A stretch of DNA of 64,000 bases from positions 220,128 through 284,127 of the forward strand of contig JAODUO010000961.1 of the NCBI GenBank assembly GCA_025642075.2, in the 5' to 3' direction. A program made the position numbers and the translations under genes. This DNA is from Ridgeia piscesae. Its lineage: Eukaryota; Annelida; Polychaeta; Sabellida; Siboglinidae. The notes beneath the pieces are model-generated. The model made no database searches and had not been told where the DNA came from. It saw only the letters and a list, made by a program, of their open reading frames with translations. This document shows, piece by piece, positions 12,419 through 23,401 of the stretch. Positions within the stretch are counted from its first letter, which is position 1. Each line of letters starts with the position of its first letter.

Positions 12419-12758
12419 CTGAAACAGACCAAACGTTTAATTAGATCGGCCTATTTCTCTCTGTCGACAATAGCTCTACAAAGTACGAATACGAAAGTGT
12501 ATATATGAAACCTTTATTTATGTACAAAAAGTGTACCGTTTTTGACACACCAGATATAATTATGACTTCGCCGTTGTTGGCGTAATTATGTCACGACATA
12601 GGTGCTTTGCAGTGGAACAAGACTCCAGTCCCACACTCCGCCAGTGACAATTTCTTATCATCATTTGCATCTTCAGCCTAACGCAAAGATTTATCGAACG
12701 TTCGTTGTAATTTATGCCGAGAGGTTCACAACACCGCATGGAGCACGTCGCAACTTAC

Positions 12759-12893
12759 ATTGACACCGCTCTCCTTTGTGGTCGTTGTCACATATGCAGT
12801 AAGCGTCCCATATCCCATTGTTTTTGTATGGGTGACCCTTGAACACGCACGTTCTGTTACTGTGGCACTTTATCGAACGGCAAGGATCGAACG
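12759..12893 (-). CDS. EGF-like exon D, unit 1
   Basis: This 135-base phase 1-1 exon lies between acceptor ctggtttcag and donor GTAAGT. It encodes FDPCRSIKCHSNRTC, a long basic loop with GHPYKNNG, then CICD and GERCQ. Six cysteines in EGF order are present. The loop between cysteines 3 and 4 is longer than in a minimal EGF. Confidence 0.88.
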
Positions 12894-13626
12894 CTGAAAC
12901 CAGATGTGTCAAGTTAATTTCATGTGCGTATATAGCTGGCAACGTTGGTTCATCAGCGGTTCAGCATGCCTTCCGTTCTGCGTTGTTCTCGTCGGTGACG
13001 GATTAAGAAATAAGCAATACAGGTACGTGTCTAGAACACACGAAGTTAAACAGCTCACGAAAATAGCCGAGCATTATGTTTGTAGACTGACTGTTACAGA
13101 AAGCGAAACCCAACTAACAAGACAAGAGGTAGTACATTTGTTGAATCCGTACCTACCTTAAATTGATGTCGCTGTTACAACTACAAGTTTTGCCTAAGTT
13201 CTATATCATAGTGTCTTTCTTCAAATACGTTCCGAACGTATTGCGTCTATGTACACTTTGAGGCCCAACAAGCAACCTCGTTTACAAAACAATACGTAGT
13301 TATATCCGTCACGGCCGCAGCGGCGCATACTATGGCAAGTTGAACAATTTTGAGTTTATAATGTGCGCTTAGACAAATTATTGTCGTAACATAAACATGT
13401 TTAAGATGCGTTGGAGTATGTATCTAAAGTAATGAAAGGAAAACAATATATTTATGCTTGAATAAACCGGTCTTGATTCGACAAAATAGCCCAACATTTC
13501 GGACATAATATGTATTCCCTTCACACTTCATATGTTTAGAAAGCTGAGGGTATTTCTGCGTAACTATGTCTATACATAACAACATGATCATCGTTTTCCG
13601 TGGAGGGAATAGGGAACGTTATATAA

Positions 13627-13627
<1 letters not shown>

Positions 13628-13689
<62 letters not shown>

Positions 13690-13732
13690 ATATCTATATA
13701 TATATATATATATCTATATATATATATATACA
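13628..13732. repeat. (TA)n microsatellite in the D-E intron, unit 1
   Basis: Almost pure TA dinucleotide tract with a few TATC interruptions. It lies in the intron between EGF D and EGF E of unit 1. Open frames across it (repeated IY) are an artefact of the repeat. Confidence 0.95.
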
Positions 13733-13948
13733 GTATCAGTGTTACCTGACCATGAGTGAGTGACAGATGACCAGCGATGTGATCTTCCAAAGTAAGTTGC
13801 GTGATAAAGTTGTGGCGCCTTGGTACTGGAGTATAATGCTATTATTGACGCTTATGGTGTAATTAAGTAACCTCAGGATTAAAACTTCCATCTGTTATGA
13901 CTTAGCAAAGTACTGGGTGACTCTTAAGCTAATGACACCTAAGAAGCA

Positions 13949-14271
13949 ATGGATGAAATATTAAGAAACTATGCTGATTTAGACTTAATGCACTTGTTTG
14001 AAGACGTAGAGTCTGAAGCAAATCCTTGTCATTTAGCAGATATAGATAATAATTATCATGATGTTCAGTATATTCTAACCGATAAGTTTTGCCATACCCG
14101 TTTTCAACATAAAGTACTCTATCTAAACATACAAGGCCTTTCATCAAAATATGATCAATTACAAATTCTACTCTCACAGCTGTCTGATGCAAATATTGAA
14201 ACTGATTATATATCATTGTGGGAAACCTTTTTAAATGACAAAATGCACACCTTTTTGAGTTACCCAACTAC

Positions 14272-14275
<4 letters not shown>
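13949..14275 (+). mobile_element. LINE fragment, N-terminal endonuclease region
   Basis: A plus-strand open stretch of about 109 codons starts MDEILRNYAD and contains LYLNIQGLSSKYDQL and ETFLNDK. This matches the start of apurinic-like endonuclease (EEP) domains in ORF2 of invertebrate Jockey/CR1-type LINEs, which carry N-x-x-G-L followed by an ETWL-like motif. It stops at a (TA)n tract at 14276. No reverse-transcriptase part follows. It sits in the intron between EGF D and E. Confidence 0.6.

Positions 14276-14340
<65 letters not shown>
14276..14340. repeat. (TA)n microsatellite
   Basis: Pure TA tract directly following the truncated LINE endonuclease fragment and preceding the GC-richer intron block shared by all three units. 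Confidence 0.95.
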
Positions 14341-14342
<2 letters not shown>

Positions 14343-14344
14343 GT

Positions 14345-14630
14345 GTGTGTAAATACAAATAGTGATATGTTAACTTCTATGTCACTCTAACAAAGCTTAG
14401 GAAAGTGACGGGTGCCGGGAGACCTAGAATGTCTTAGCCCCACTGTGGTTCTGATCGCGCTCTCTCTGTTCTTGACACCGGAAGACGGACTACAGGTGCT
14501 GCTGGAGATTGGAAGCGAATATCCGGGGGATTTACTTGCGTTCCCGGATACGCATTAAAAACCCGGGATACTCAAGGACTTCCGGAAGAGCTGGTAGGTA
14601 TTCGTATGCACTCGTATTATTTTTAATGCG
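14345..14630. repeat. GC-richer intron block conserved in all units, copy 1
   Basis: The block begins near gtgtgtaaatacaaatag and contains aggaaagtgacgggtgcc, gatcgcgctctc and ttccggaagagctgg. Units 2 (26562-26850) and 3 (35190-35490) carry it next to (TA)n tracts. It contains no recognisable exon. It may be an old transposon insertion present before the duplications. Confidence 0.7.
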
Positions 14631-14734
14631 GTTGTGTACATAGGTACCATTGTATACTATTTACTTGGAAATCCTAGGTTTACATATGTAAGGGAACGAA
14701 GTGAATAAAGCCACCATGAGCAGCTTGTACTTAC

Positions 14735-14845
14735 TTTCACATCTCTCACCATGAAAATTCTTGGGACATAAGCACATAGGATTGGACCCTCTTGCTATGC
14801 ACGTACCATTATATCGGCATTGGTATGTCTTACACGGTGGAAAGT
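14735..14845 (-). CDS. EGF-like exon E, unit 1
   Basis: This 111-base phase 1-1 exon has acceptor tttctttgtatccag and donor GTAAGTAC. It encodes an EGF-like domain with DFPPCKTYQC, YNGTC, CLCP and FHGERCE, containing an NGT glycosylation sequon. Unit 2 has the same exon. Unit 3 has lost it. Confidence 0.9.
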
Positions 14846-15814
14846 CTGGATACAAAGAAACACACAAACATACCATTAGCAAGGTTTGCCCACTGATTAT
14901 CAACCCGTGATTCTATTCCTCGACTTTATCGACCGTGTATATTATTAAATGTTTCAAAACATTCAAGAACCGTGCATAATTTGAAGATGTATTACCAACA
15001 AACTTGTGTCGTTGCTGTTGTTTTGTGTCAATAATATTTCGTTCAGTTTTATCAACATTAAGTTTCAATTTACTTGTTCTATCCACAAATAGATATCAGA
15101 GAGGCAGTCAATTAAATTTGTCAAAGATGTATGTTGGTGAAAGTGTTTTATAAACCTGTGTGTTGTCTGCACATAAGTGATGGATAAAGTTGTGACTTTA
15201 TTAGTAGTGACATTTATCTGTCTGACAAATGCGAACTATACCGGTGAAGGGCTTTGACAAAAATCCGAAGGTGTCTAAGGACGCGTTATAGAATAAAGAC
15301 ATGATCAAATATATCAAACGCATCAGAAAGATCTAGCAAGGAAATCACAGTCAATGTACTATTATCTATGTCGAATAATACATCATTGCGCGTTTTAAGA
15401 AGAACCCACACCGTTGAACCAAATCGCTTTTATGTAGATCATTTATGACAGCGATTTCCTAATACCTTCAATATAAAGCAGAGGTCAGAAATAGAACGAT
15501 TTTCTTTAGTAAATGTGTCAAAGATTTTTTAGAAGATGATTAACCGGAGCTTGCTGCAAATAATAAGGAACAGCACAATCCTGTACTGACATATTTATAA
15601 TAGTTGTAATAGGAATGAGATCATCAACGAAATGTTTTAGTAGAAATGTTAGAAAAGGACCAATTGCCGACTGTAGCAACCGTGAGAAAACAGAGATACG
15701 TCACCGTCACATATATTGAAACTAATTGTCGACTACATGAAACCACGATGTCAATGGCCATTACAGCTGTCTCCAGAGTAGTGTTGTTTATTTTGTATTC
15801 AACTAAAGACTCAC

Positions 15815-15916
15815 TTTCGCAGTTTACTCCCTCGAAACTACGAGCGCATATGCAAATATAACCTCCAGCAGTATCACTGCATGTAGCCCCATTCATACAT
15901 GGACTGGAGAGGCATT
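15815..15916 (-). CDS. EGF-like exon F, unit 1
   Basis: This 102-base phase 1-1 exon has acceptor attctttttgtag and donor GTGAGT. It encodes a canonical compact [30 protein letters not shown]. The GGYxCxC core and FxGxxC end are textbook EGF. It is the first module after the kringle in each unit. Confidence 0.92.
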
Positions 15917-16134
15917 CTACAAAAAGAATTATTGTTTGTTCATATTGAATCCTGCCACCACTCCATACTCCATACACACTTACGGAACAAACATGAGCAA
16001 AGCTATAATTAAATTTAGATTACTAGACATTTTATTTGTTTAGAGTATATTTACGTTTTCAATATTAGTTTGCTAAATATATACTTGATAATCTCATAAC
16101 ACAATCGCCACGCTTGCAATAGTCGCTGAATATA

Positions 16135-16148
16135 TATACATACATACA

Positions 16149-16215
<67 letters not shown>

Positions 16216-16272
16216 TTATAAATAAATAAATGGTGTAGTCCAAAGCAATTTTAATTAGGTTAGCACAATCAG

Positions 16273-16360
<88 letters not shown>

Positions 16361-16405
16361 GTGCGTGTGGGTGCGTGCGTGCGTGTGTGTGGTGTGTGTG
16401 TGTGT
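16135..16405. repeat. Compound (TA)n and (GT)n microsatellite
   Basis: A (TA)n tract at about 16148-16214 is followed by (GT)n at about 16287-16405 with GCGT variants near the end. Both lie in the intron between kringle exon K2 and EGF F of unit 1. Confidence 0.95.
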
Positions 16406-16486
16406 TTTAACGAATAACGTCAGAGGATAACACATTTCTTTTCTCTAAATAAGTATATCTAAAATTATTTGCAAGCTAATTTTTAC

Positions 16487-16637
16487 CTTTACAGAATGGT
16501 ATCTTACAATATTCCCAACGCTTTTGGGGATTTGTTGTGAAGCACCAAGGCGCTGCCTTTCTGCTGCACTCGTCTACGCCAAGTAAGTTACGACAGTAGT
16601 TGCCTTGTTCTTCAGGGTTGCAGCTGTGATTTTGTGG
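16487..16637 (-). CDS. Kringle second-half exon (K2), unit 1
   Basis: This 151-base exon starts in phase 0 after cccttccctag and ends in phase 1 before GTAAAA. It encodes [12 protein letters not shown], a DECS segment, [17 protein letters not shown] and KIPFC, the C-terminal half of a kringle. The PWC.TT...RWEYC signature is diagnostic. Units 2 and 3 are six bases longer and use a GTAAGT donor. Here that site has decayed to gtaaaaatt, so the donor next to it is assumed. Confidence 0.9.
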
Positions 16638-17274
16638 CTAGGGAAGGGAAATATTTAATTATATGTGTGTCCGGTGCGAAATACATTGATTTTGTAATGT
16701 GTATGTATGCTGTATCTATTTGTTCTATTAGTCAGATTCGTTATGTATTTTTTGTATTTTTTAAGATTTGCAAACCTATCGATTCGCTTAAACCTTACAA
16801 CATACTAAATTTGAATACCAATGTAAAATAAATTAAGCGCCTATATGACGGTCATCTTCGGGTTTTAACATGGCGGAATATATTTCATCATGTATAAGTT
16901 ACACTACCCTACATATTAAGATCCAATTGTCAGCTTTTGCTATTTGATGCATGCAATTCAGTCATAACAGGTACTTCTTTCATAAACTAGTCATTTCATC
17001 AGCCTTTGTGTCAATAATTGCTTGATACTATTGGGTTCTTTGCCCCTGAATAGCCAACAAAATCAACAGGTTAGGTGGGTTAGCAGCCACGATATTGAAC
17101 AATTCAGGTCTTCAGTGTTCCCATCAGAAGATCACAAAATGGCCGCCACATGTGCAGTGTAAATGTGGGTTTTCAGATTCAGAAGTGTTTCTGAAAAATA
17201 TTTAGTTTTTAAATCTACAAAGATAAGAACAAAGAAACTGCTTTTTAAAAGTACACAATGACATAAACCTTAAG

Positions 17275-18320
17275 CCATTGATAATGGCAAAATTATTGCA
17301 CTGACCCTGCTTGACGCATCCGCCGCTTTCGACACCATTGGCCACGCTTTTCATAACACGCTTTTCAACGTGGTAAGGGATATCTGGCACAGCCCTGAGC
17401 TGGTTTACTTAATAACTACTTCTCAGACATCCCTTGTGGTGTCCCCCATAGTTCTGTTTTGGGGCCCTTGCTTTTAACTCTGTATACAACACCACTAAGC
17501 TCTGTCATGTAGAGTCACAACCTGGATCATCACCTTTATACTGATGACACACAAATCTATGTTTCTTTGACCACACCAGATACTTGTCGCTCCGTAAACC
17601 AGCTTAGTGATTGTCTCGGAGATGTCTCCCTTTGGATGAAAAACTGTAAATTAAAGATAAATGTAAATGTACCAAATTTCTCATCATTGGTACCTCAACG
17701 CAGCGGGCAAAACTCAATTGCTTTTTCCCGACACATATCCTGGGTCAGAGTATCACACCAGCCGCCTCAGTTTTAAATCCTGGAGTAACGTTTGATGAAA
17801 ACTTCAATTTCAAACAACATATATCGAAAACATGCAGTTGCTGTTTTATCATATCCGCAATCTTCGCCATATTCGCCGGTTTATATCCCTTCCGTTGCTA
17901 AAACCACCACAACTGCTCTAGTAAGCAGCAGACTTGACTACTGCAATTCCCTCCTTTACAATACCGCAAACAAGGATATATCAAAACTTCAGCGTCTCCA
18001 AATCTTTTTAGCAACGGTATTCACGCGCTCTCCTCGTTTTTCTCGCTTAGTGCTGCTTCTAAAATCATTGCGTTGGCTCCCTGTGCACTATCGCATAGTT
18101 TTCATGATTTGTACAATAGCCTATCAAGGCACTCTCATCTACACAACCAGCATATCAATCTAAATTCGATGCTAACTCCAGCAAGAAATTCCAGACGGCT
18201 ACGTTCAACCAGTAGTAACCCTCTTTGGATTCCTCGGGTGAAAACGAAAGCCGGGACCCGAACATTCTCGGTTGCCGCACCAATGGTGTGGAATTAACTT
18301 CCTGCCAGTGTTAAGGTGTT
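17275..18320 (+). mobile_element. L2/CR1-like LINE reverse-transcriptase fragment
   Basis: A plus-strand series of broken ORFs reads LLDASAAFDTI, GVPHSSVLGPLL, HLYTDDTQIYVS (a YADD-box variant), LDYCNSLLYN and TFSVAAPMVWN. These are the reverse-transcriptase core and C-terminal domain of an L2/CR1-like non-LTR element. Several frame changes and stops break it, so it is inactive. It lies in the kringle intron of unit 1, antisense to the host gene. No endonuclease part is seen. Confidence 0.85.
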
Positions 18321-18379
18321 AAGAAACCATGCAAATGTTGTCGCCCCTTCATTAACTGCTACTACTAACAATTCACTAA

Positions 18380-19110
18380 AAGAAGGTGTACTCCCTATGG
18401 AATGAAAAATGGCCAATATAATACCGTTGCCAAAAACAATACCCCCTGTGTTGATTGAAAAAAGATATTATACCACAATTTCACTAACTCCAAAAGCTAC
18501 CAAGGTGTTTGAATCAATAATAATGAAATGGGTGGATGAAACAATTGAAGGTGAAAGTTGTGCTAAGCAATTTGAAGCAATGAACGGAACGATCTGGTCA
18601 GTGTATACAATAGTATGTTGAGACCAGTTTTAGAATATGCATGTCCTGTATGGCAAACAAACTTGCCCCAATATTTGTCTGACAATATTGAAGTTATACA
18701 AAAAGGGCATTAAAATGTATTATTTCTGGATTGGGTTACGCGGAGATATTAAGACTTGTTAACATGGATACGATGAATGTAAGATGGGAAGGCATTTGTC
18801 AAAAATATTTTGATGAAACTAAAGTCGGCACACATATATTAAACTATCTGTTGCCTGAGAAAAAGACATACCGAATATAATATTAGATGAGAAAATAAGT
18901 ACCCGTTACCAGTTACTAGAACGAATAGATTCCGTAACTCCTTTATACCCTGGGCTTTATACAACTGCAAGTAAAACAAGTCTATTAATATGGTATGATT
19001 TGCGGTCTCACATGTATTTATATTATATGATACGATGTTTTGATGCGTTAATTATATTTTATTGTATAATGTCAATCCAACTCAGGTGAGTTGCCAATAA
19101 AACTTGTGTT
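18380..19110 (+). mobile_element. Second LINE RT fragment with internal deletion
   Basis: The first part reads EWKMANIIPLPK, ISLTPKATKVFES and KQFEAMNGT, as in the fingers/palm start of non-LTR reverse transcriptases. The text then jumps, around 18600, to the C-terminal SMLRPVLEYACPVW region, so the catalytic core is deleted. It ends near an aataaaacttgtg sequence, a plausible element 3' end. A shorter copy lies at the same place in unit 2 (30262-30470), so the insertion predates the unit 1/unit 2 duplication. Confidence 0.75.
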
Positions 19111-19355
19111 ATTAAAGTATTTAATATTTAGTTGTATTAAAATTAACACAATATGCTAATGAGTTCCTCTAGACAGTATGTTTATAAGCATTATTATACC
19201 ATAGGTGCAAACATAAATAAATAACTGCTACTTATGCACATATCTAATATTATATATATATATATTCGCTGTTCTGAAACGTGCAGGATTTTAAGTAGTT
19301 TTACAGAATGAATCGAAAGTCAGTAAAGTGCATGTCTGCTCAGACGTCTCCTTAC

Positions 19356-19464
19356 ATTGGTTGTATACCAATATTGGCAGTGATTGCCGGATTCAGTTCG
19401 GTTTTGAAACCTGTGTAGTCACGTCCATCTTTGGTGGTGAGACAGTTCAGCGGAGCTTTATAAA
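19356..19464 (-). pseudogene. Kringle first-half exon (K1), unit 1, frameshifted
   Basis: The exon keeps acceptor gattgcag and donor GTAAGG and encodes YKAPLNCLTTKDG and DYTGF like its unit 2 copy. It is 109 bases long where unit 2 has 110. One base is missing in the run after TTCAAAA, so downstream codons shift and reach TAA. With 110 bases the exon would end in phase 0 and fit K2 at 16487. Either this kringle is broken or the consensus has a 1-base error. Confidence 0.8.
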
Positions 19465-19648
19465 CTGCAATCATAATGACATTACTGTTAACGTCAACAT
19501 ATATCTAAGCCACTAGAAATTATATTCGCCTAGCGTGAAGAGACATATGAACTTAATGATTTACTCCACTGTTTACTCTGTCTGCCATTTGTTTTGTTTC
19601 GAAATTCAGCTGTATGTTAGGTTCATCAATACCCAGTTGCATTCGTTT

Positions 19649-19682
19649 GTGTGGTTGTGTGTGTGTGTGTGTTTGTGTTTGT

Positions 19683-19739
<57 letters not shown>

Positions 19740-19743
19740 GTGT

Positions 19744-19776
<33 letters not shown>

Positions 19777-19866
19777 GCTGTGTGTTTGTGTTGTATTGTG
19801 TTGTGTAGTGTGTGTGTGATGTGTGTGTGTGGGTGTGTGGTGTGGGTGTGTGTGTAGTGTGTGTGG

Positions 19867-19897
<31 letters not shown>

Positions 19898-20110
19898 GTG
19901 GTGTGGTGAGTATGCGGATGTGAGGATGTGTGGTGATGGGATGTGTGTGTGGAGGAGACAGAGGACATAAAAACTATTATATATATATATATAGTATATA
20001 TATATAATATCGGAGATATAGAGAAATTATATATGTAGATAATTATATAGAGTAAGGGTGAGTGAGGGAGAGAGGAGGGAGGAGGGAGAGAGGAGAGAGA
20101 GAGGAGGGAA
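19649..20110. repeat. Long compound microsatellite: (GT)n, (TA)n, purine (GA)n
   Basis: (GT)n with variants runs from about 19653 to 19950, then a short (TA)n tract, then a purine-rich GAGG/GAGA tract at about 20048-20110. At the homologous site unit 2 has a (GGAC)n(GGGA)n array instead (30778-31023). Cys/Val and Thr/His ORFs here are repeat artefacts. Confidence 0.95.
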
Positions 20111-20677
20111 TAGTATTGTCATTAAGTATAATTTAATATCGGGATTGGAACATTAATATATATATAGCACGTCACAGTTCACAATAATTCTTGTTGTGGT
20201 ACTGCTGAAGTTCAAATGGCGTTCCGGGTTGCACCTTGTTACTGCAACGGTTTTGGAATTATATATATAACGACGCAGTCTGATGCAAGCAGGTGTTAAC
20301 AATGCTCTGAGCTGATGACCTTTTTAGCTTGTTTGAAGGAGTACCGCCGCATGATTGGGTAACACAATTAATTACTTTCAAATATACCTTTCTAATAAGG
20401 CGACTGATTTTCAATATTATTTACATTCTAGTTGTTCTTGTCGCCAGCACGCTATATCATTTATCATGGGTAATGAGGATTAATTAAATTTCTCATTGGT
20501 TAATTAACGTATACCAGTAACAACTGAAACATCCTGCCACAACACGTTCCACTGTCCACCTGATGATTATAAAAAAAATCTGTCTGTGTGGAAAACGAAA
20601 TGATTTGAATAAAACTGAAAAATGAACGTCCATAAAAAAATAAACATCCACAGTTTTCTAATTTGCATATCATGACA

Positions 20678-20885
20678 TCAAGCCATGATCGTCTCATTGG
20701 TACTGTCCAGTAGCATGTATAGATGCGGTTGCATCCTTGAGTTATTGGGGGCATGAAGCTGGAAGATATCTTCGACGGAAGTGTTGTCGATCTTCTCGGT
20801 GGTTCGATTGTTGTTTATCAGATAAGAGGCATGTATTGTACAGGTGCCATTTGTTTCGAGGCGATACTCTTCTCCGGCAATATAA
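20678..20885 (-). pseudogene. PAN-like second-half relic at the unit 1/2 junction
   Basis: A minus-strand open stretch after a possible ttcgattacacag acceptor encodes GEEYRLETNGTCTI, LINNNRTTEKIDN and LYMLLDSTNET and then stops at TGA. It resembles the second half of the PAN-like terminal exon (GIDY...CYI...N). The first half with ECKDLC is missing, and the acceptor would be phase 2, not the phase 1 needed after EGF A. It is probably the remains of a former terminal exon. Confidence 0.4.
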
Positions 20886-21482
20886 CTGTGTAATCGAAAT
20901 GGAAACGGAGATATTTGCGTCGAGGAACTTTATTGATAAAGGGTAGGCTAATATATCAGGAATGGCCCGTGGTGTGAGTGTGTTTCCAGAATGTTCGCTT
21001 AAAATCTATCTTAACCGGCCGGTCGATTTGTAACCGAGACAGCAAAACGAGACTAAACGACACGGACGGGAATTACTTGGATATCCAAAGCCAAAGGTAT
21101 ACCTCCATCCAGGACGATGGATTCAAAGGATTGGATGTCGGGAAGCTTAGAACCTACAACTTCCGGAACGACAAGTCTGATGATATTGCAGTTACTACAT
21201 TTAGAAAAAAACTGCATTTTGCCCTGTTGAGTAATAGATATTATGACCTTAGCAGTTTATGAAAGTACTTACACACATTGAAAACATATGCATGTGTGCG
21301 TGTGTGTATGTGTGTACTCGCGCACGAGCGTGCATGCATGCGCATGTATGAAGGAGTATGTTAATGTAATTCTCACAAACTTAAGACTACAACACAAATG
21401 GTGTCAGCCTGACTAAAACGACAGTTGCAATATTTTCCTCATCACGTCACATTATGTTTTATCAACGTTGTCTTGTACTCAC

Positions 21483-21623
21483 TTTCGCAGTTTTTGCCGA
21501 CATAACCTCGGACGCATTGGCATTCTATGGCGGGGATATAATGTCCAGTATCGTTGTACTTCGGAAATACATTGCACGACCCTCCATTCAAGCACGGATT
21601 GCTATTGCAACCTGTTCTGTCAA
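21483..21623 (-). CDS. EGF-like exon A, unit 2
   Basis: This 141-base phase 1-1 exon encodes [12 protein letters not shown], a long loop with [18 protein letters not shown] and KNCE. It is open throughout with donor GTGAGTAC. It is closer to the unit 3 copy than to unit 1 (shared NDTGHYIP). Confidence 0.9.
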
Positions 21624-22611
21624 CTGTACAAGAATACGTAGACAAGCATATATGTGACCGTCAGAACATGGCAGCATTTAAGGATAATGCACATTTAACA
21701 GTAATCCTGTTAGTTTGTTTTCTTGAATTAATTTCAAGTGTAGATGTTTGAACGTTCAAAACCTCGAAATATTGAACAATCTGGGCTGTTTCGAAACAGT
21801 TACAACTTTACGAATCTCTATGCGCACAGGCGACCAGAACGAATGTGACTAAAAGCAAACAAAAACTTATCAATTCATGTTTTTCTTTAACTATATATTT
21901 ATGTAAACATATTATGTGGAATACGCGTGATAACCGTACTCTAAGTTGAATAAACACAACTATTGTTCATTGCTTTTATGCTGATGTACACTATATTAAA
22001 CAAAAACCTGTTTGTAGCTGAAGTATGGTAATGATATCAGATGTCAACTAATACATATAAGAATGCGTAACAATCAATAATTACTTGGTTCGGTTATTTA
22101 TTTTAGGCTGTGGATACTACATGAATACTACATATTACAAATATGAAAACACTTTCAAAATTTGTTTTAAATAAATCATATATTGGTTACATTAAATAGT
22201 CAAGGACGTTCTGATAGATTTTAGGACAACACCTTTTGTGGTTTTGTTAGTATGCACAGCTACTTTTACTGAAAACACATATAACGGGACAATAATTAAA
22301 GGTTTGCTTTTAAACACTAATTTCTGCAATTAGTATAATTACAAAAATATGCAGCCTGTTATAAACATGCAACTCCTATGATGAATGAACTCGCATAATA
22401 ATGCTGTGCTTATTCTGCTGAAATTGGATAATTACGAAGTGTACAGGATTTCCTTTGCAATAAAACTATTCATTGACCATTCAGTAAGTGGTTTAAATAC
22501 ATATTACTAAGGAGCAAGATGTATCTTAGATATATACACCGAAAGCGTACACACACTGACATATACTACAACTAAGATTGGATTCAAAAAGGGTTTCCAT
22601 AACATACGTAC

Positions 22612-22716
22612 ATTGACAACGATGGCCGAATATTCCATCGGGACAATCACAATAGTAAACAGAAAGATCATCTGTACACGTTCCGCCATTTTCACACGTA
22701 GAATTTTGGCATGGGA
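22612..22716 (-). CDS. EGF-like exon B, unit 2
   Basis: This 105-base phase 1-1 exon has donor GTACGT. It encodes VPCQNSTCENGGTC, VYYCDCPDGIFG and HRCQ. All six EGF cysteines are kept. It shares STCENGGTC and CDCPDGI with unit 3 against unit 1. Confidence 0.9.
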
Positions 22717-23003
22717 CTTGCAGCATGAAAAACATACAAATGTTATTTTTTTGAGAAAACAAACGTAATAACTGTTTATGTATATGTATATGACTATGCA
22801 AACGTGCGCCCATCGGCGTAGCGATTTCATAAATATAAAACCTGTTCATGTGTTGTGTGTTCGGGCGTGCGTTTATATGTGATGAATGTGTACGTGCGTG
22901 CATGTTTGCGTACGTGTGTGCGTGGCGAGTGTGTGTGTGTTAGTGTGACTGAGCGCACAAAAACATTGTAGATTCTACATTACAGGCATAGTTTGCAGCA
23001 TAC

Positions 23004-23225
23004 CATCACACTCGTAGCAATCAGGCGATTTATAACGACACTGCCTCTCTGTTGTGTCAAAGCCCCAATATGCCTTGTCTGGACATGACTTTATTTTCGT
23101 GTGTTCGTCATGACATACTACGTATTTTCGGCAATCTGAACACAAAGCGTACACCCCATCCTTCGCGTTAGTGCAGTCTTGCAGGCAGTATTTTTTGGCA
23201 ACGGAATGACACATGTACAAACGAT
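23004..23225 (-). CDS. Chitin-binding type 2 (CBM14) exon C, unit 2
   Basis: This 222-base phase 1-1 exon encodes the CBM14 core DGVYALCSDCRKYVVC, CHDEHTKIKSC, AYWGFDTTERQC and KSPDC with spacing identical to unit 1. All cysteines are conserved and there is no frame damage. It is much closer to unit 3 than to unit 1 in the first half (TNAKDGVYALCSDC). Confidence 0.86.
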
Positions 23226-23401
23226 CTGAAACATACCAAATGTTTAGATAGATCGGCATATTTCTCTCTGTCTGACAATACCCCTTGTAGAGGTTGTTCA
23301 ATAGTAAATATCAAACATTTATTTATGTACACAAAGTCTGCAATTTTTGAATATGACTTCGCCGTTGTTTGCGTAATTATGTCACGGCATAAGTTCTTTG
23401 T

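Larger units (their letters stand above)
10095..21207 (-). repeat. Tandem segmental duplication, unit 1
   Basis: Homology to units 2 and 3 starts near tgcattttgccctgtgag (10095), just below EGF A, and covers exons and introns up to the K1 region and the relic PAN-like sequence. It carries K1, K2, F, E, D, C, B and A in that 5' to 3' order on the minus strand. Unit-specific additions are the LINE pieces at 11.6 and probably 17.3 kb. Confidence 0.85.

Noticed and set aside
19535..19968. Cys/Val and Thr/His-rich ORFs
   Set aside because: Pure products of a (GT)n microsatellite; same for 16094-16435, 28575-28943, 37532-38041 and 43045-43425.
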